From contig DOIV01000113.1 in NCBI GenBank assembly GCA_003511845.1, positions 2,773 through 9,288 of the forward strand: a DNA stretch of 6,516 nucleotides. The letters are read 5' to 3'. The stretch comes from Flavobacteriaceae bacterium (GTDB lineage Bacteria; Bacteroidota; Bacteroidia; Flavobacteriales; Flavobacteriaceae). The notes below the pieces were generated by a model, which made no database searches, was not told the DNA's origin, and saw only the letters and a list, made by a program, of their open reading frames with translations. Both the position numbers and the translations under genes were made by a program. Position 1 is the first letter of the stretch; every line of letters starts with the position of its first letter. Below are positions 5,443 through 6,516 of the stretch, one piece after another.

Positions 5443-6516
5443 ATGATACCAAAGGTATTTAAAGAAATTATCGATTTAGGAGATGGAAGAACCATTTCTA
5501 TTGAAACAGGAAAGTTAGCCAAGCAGGCTCATGGTTCTGTTGTTGTTCAATCAGGAAAATGTATGTTATTATGTACAGTAGTTTCCAATTACGAACAGAA
5601 AGACCTTAATTTTCTACCGTTAACAGTAGATTACAGAGAGAAATTTGCTGCTGCAGGTCGTTATCCAGGAGGTTTCTTCAAAAGAGAAGCAAGACCAAGT
5701 GATGGCGAAGTATTAACTATGCGTTTAGTAGATAGAGTTTTACGTCCGTTATTCCCAAAAGATTATCACTCTGAAACTCAAGTGATGATTCAATTAATGT
5801 CTCATGATGAAGATGTTATGCCAGATGCAATGGCAGGTTTAGCAGCATCTGCAGCTATTCAATTATCAGATTTTCCATTTGAATGTGCTATCTCTGAAGC
5901 AAGAGTTGGTCGTGTAAATGGTGAATTTGTTATCAACCCAAGTAGAGCACAATTAGCTGAATCTGATTTAGATATGATGATTGGTGCTTCTGCTGATTCA
6001 GTAATGATGGTAGAAGGTGAAATGGATGAGATTTCTGAAGAAGAAATGGCTGATGCTATCAAGTTTGCTCATGAAGCAATTAAAGTACAATGTGCTGCTC
6101 AAATAAAATTAGCAGAAGCATTTGGAAAGAAAGAAGTTCGTGAATATGAAGGCGAAAGAGAAGAGAAAGATTTAGAGAAGAAAGTGCATGACATGGCATA
6201 TGATAAAGTGTATGCTATTGCAAAAGCAGGGTCTGCTAAACATGAAAGAAGTGCTGCCTTTTCTGAAATAAAAGAAAGTATTAAAGCAACGTTTTCTGAA
6301 GAAGAATTAGATGATTATGGTGGCTTAGTTTCTGATTATTATCGCAAAGCTGAAAAAGCTGCAATACGTGATTTAACCTTAAACGAAGGTTTACGTTTAG
6401 ATGGTCGTAAGACAGATGAAATTAGACCTATTTGGTGTGAAGTAGATTACTTACCATCAACTCATGGTTCGTCTATCTTTAGTAGTGGTGAAACTCAAGC
6501 TCTTGCAACGAATACT
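5443..6516 (+). CDS. pnp: Polyribonucleotide nucleotidyltransferase (PNPase), N-terminal part
   Basis: The first 358 codons of a family about 710-750 aa long are present; the frame is open to the window edge. PNPase is a trimeric 3'-5' phosphorolytic exoribonuclease of the RNA degradosome type, releasing nucleoside diphosphates. Residues about 1-140 form the first RNase PH-like core, with [20 protein letters not shown] and [12 protein letters not shown], including the basic residues lining the RNA channel. A helical domain follows (about 145-310), and the second, catalytic core begins at [14 protein letters not shown]. The phosphate- and metal-binding active site and the C-terminal KH and S1 domains lie outside the window. 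The start [16 protein letters not shown] is canonical. One oddity: the conserved FTRGETQ motif of the second core reads FSSGETQ, and the following residues read ALATNT where ALATVT is usual. No promoter of its own is evident; the rpsO terminator precedes it. Confidence 0.96.
   Translation, partial: MIPKVFKEIIDLGDGRTISIETGKLAKQAHGSVVVQSGKCMLLCTVVSNYEQKDLNFLPLTVDYREKFAAAGRYPGGFFKREARPSDGEVLTMRLVDRVLRPLFPKDYHSETQVMIQLMSHDEDVMPDAMAGLAASAAIQLSDFPFECAISEARVGRVNGEFVINPSRAQLAESDLDMMIGASADSVMMVEGEMDEISEEEMADAIKFAHEAIKVQCAAQIKLAEAFGKKEVREYEGEREEKDLEKKVHDMAYDKVYAIAKAGSAKHERSAAFSEIKESIKATFSEEELDDYGGLVSDYYRKAEKAAIRDLTLNEGLRLDGRKTDEIRPIWCEVDYLPSTHGSSIFSSGETQALATNT

Noticed and set aside
5859..6062. 67-codon Ser/Ile-rich open frame on the minus strand inside pnp
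   Set aside because: It is antisense to strongly conserved PNPase coding sequence; the Ser/Ile richness is simply the complement of Asp/Glu/Met-rich pnp codons.
1..6516. CRISPR array, insertion sequence, tRNA, integrase or anti-phage system
   Set aside because: There is no regularly spaced repeat, no transposase or nuclease motif, no tRNA-like fold and no terminal inverted repeats. Every substantial open region is explained by the listed genes.

Overview
The window looks like chromosomal DNA from a Bacteroidota member, most likely a marine-type Flavobacteriaceae. The evidence is the very AT-rich sequence, the absence of Shine-Dalgarno sequences before starts, a textbook Bacteroidetes promoter (TTG-N19-TATATTTG) before rpsO, and AccD, S15 and PNPase sequences of flavobacterial type. 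No genus is assigned. No mobile element, CRISPR array, tRNA or rRNA is visible.

Layout: (1) 1-180 (+) is the 3' end of accD, the acetyl-CoA carboxylase carboxyltransferase beta subunit. (2) 199-3048 (-) is a two-gene operon converging on accD. It encodes a LytS-type sensor histidine kinase with a predicted periplasmic TPR sensor, followed 9 bp later by a LytTR response regulator. (3) 3049-3255 is a 207-bp divergent intergenic region with a candidate kinase promoter and weak repeats. (4) 3256-4874 (+) is a tightly spaced run of three exported proteins: a small lipoprotein resembling DUF6252 proteins, a small outer-membrane beta-barrel candidate, and an unrecognised secreted protein with a helical N-terminal half and a compact C-terminal domain. 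(5) 4875-6516 (+) is the conserved rpsO-pnp pair. It has a strong promoter, a strong intrinsic terminator after rpsO, further inverted repeats before pnp, and pnp running off the window edge.

How it may work together: the housekeeping genes (accD, rpsO, pnp) flank an accessory block made of a two-component system and a divergent cassette of three envelope proteins. The simplest reading is an envelope-sensing module in which the TPR kinase senses a periplasmic or envelope signal and the LytTR regulator controls the divergent cassette and perhaps its own operon. Orientation and co-localisation are visible in the sequence; the regulatory link is inference. The least characterised parts are the 167-aa secreted protein and the function of the cassette as a whole. 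A second point to check is an altered FTRGETQ motif (read here as FSSGETQ) in PNPase very close to the right edge.
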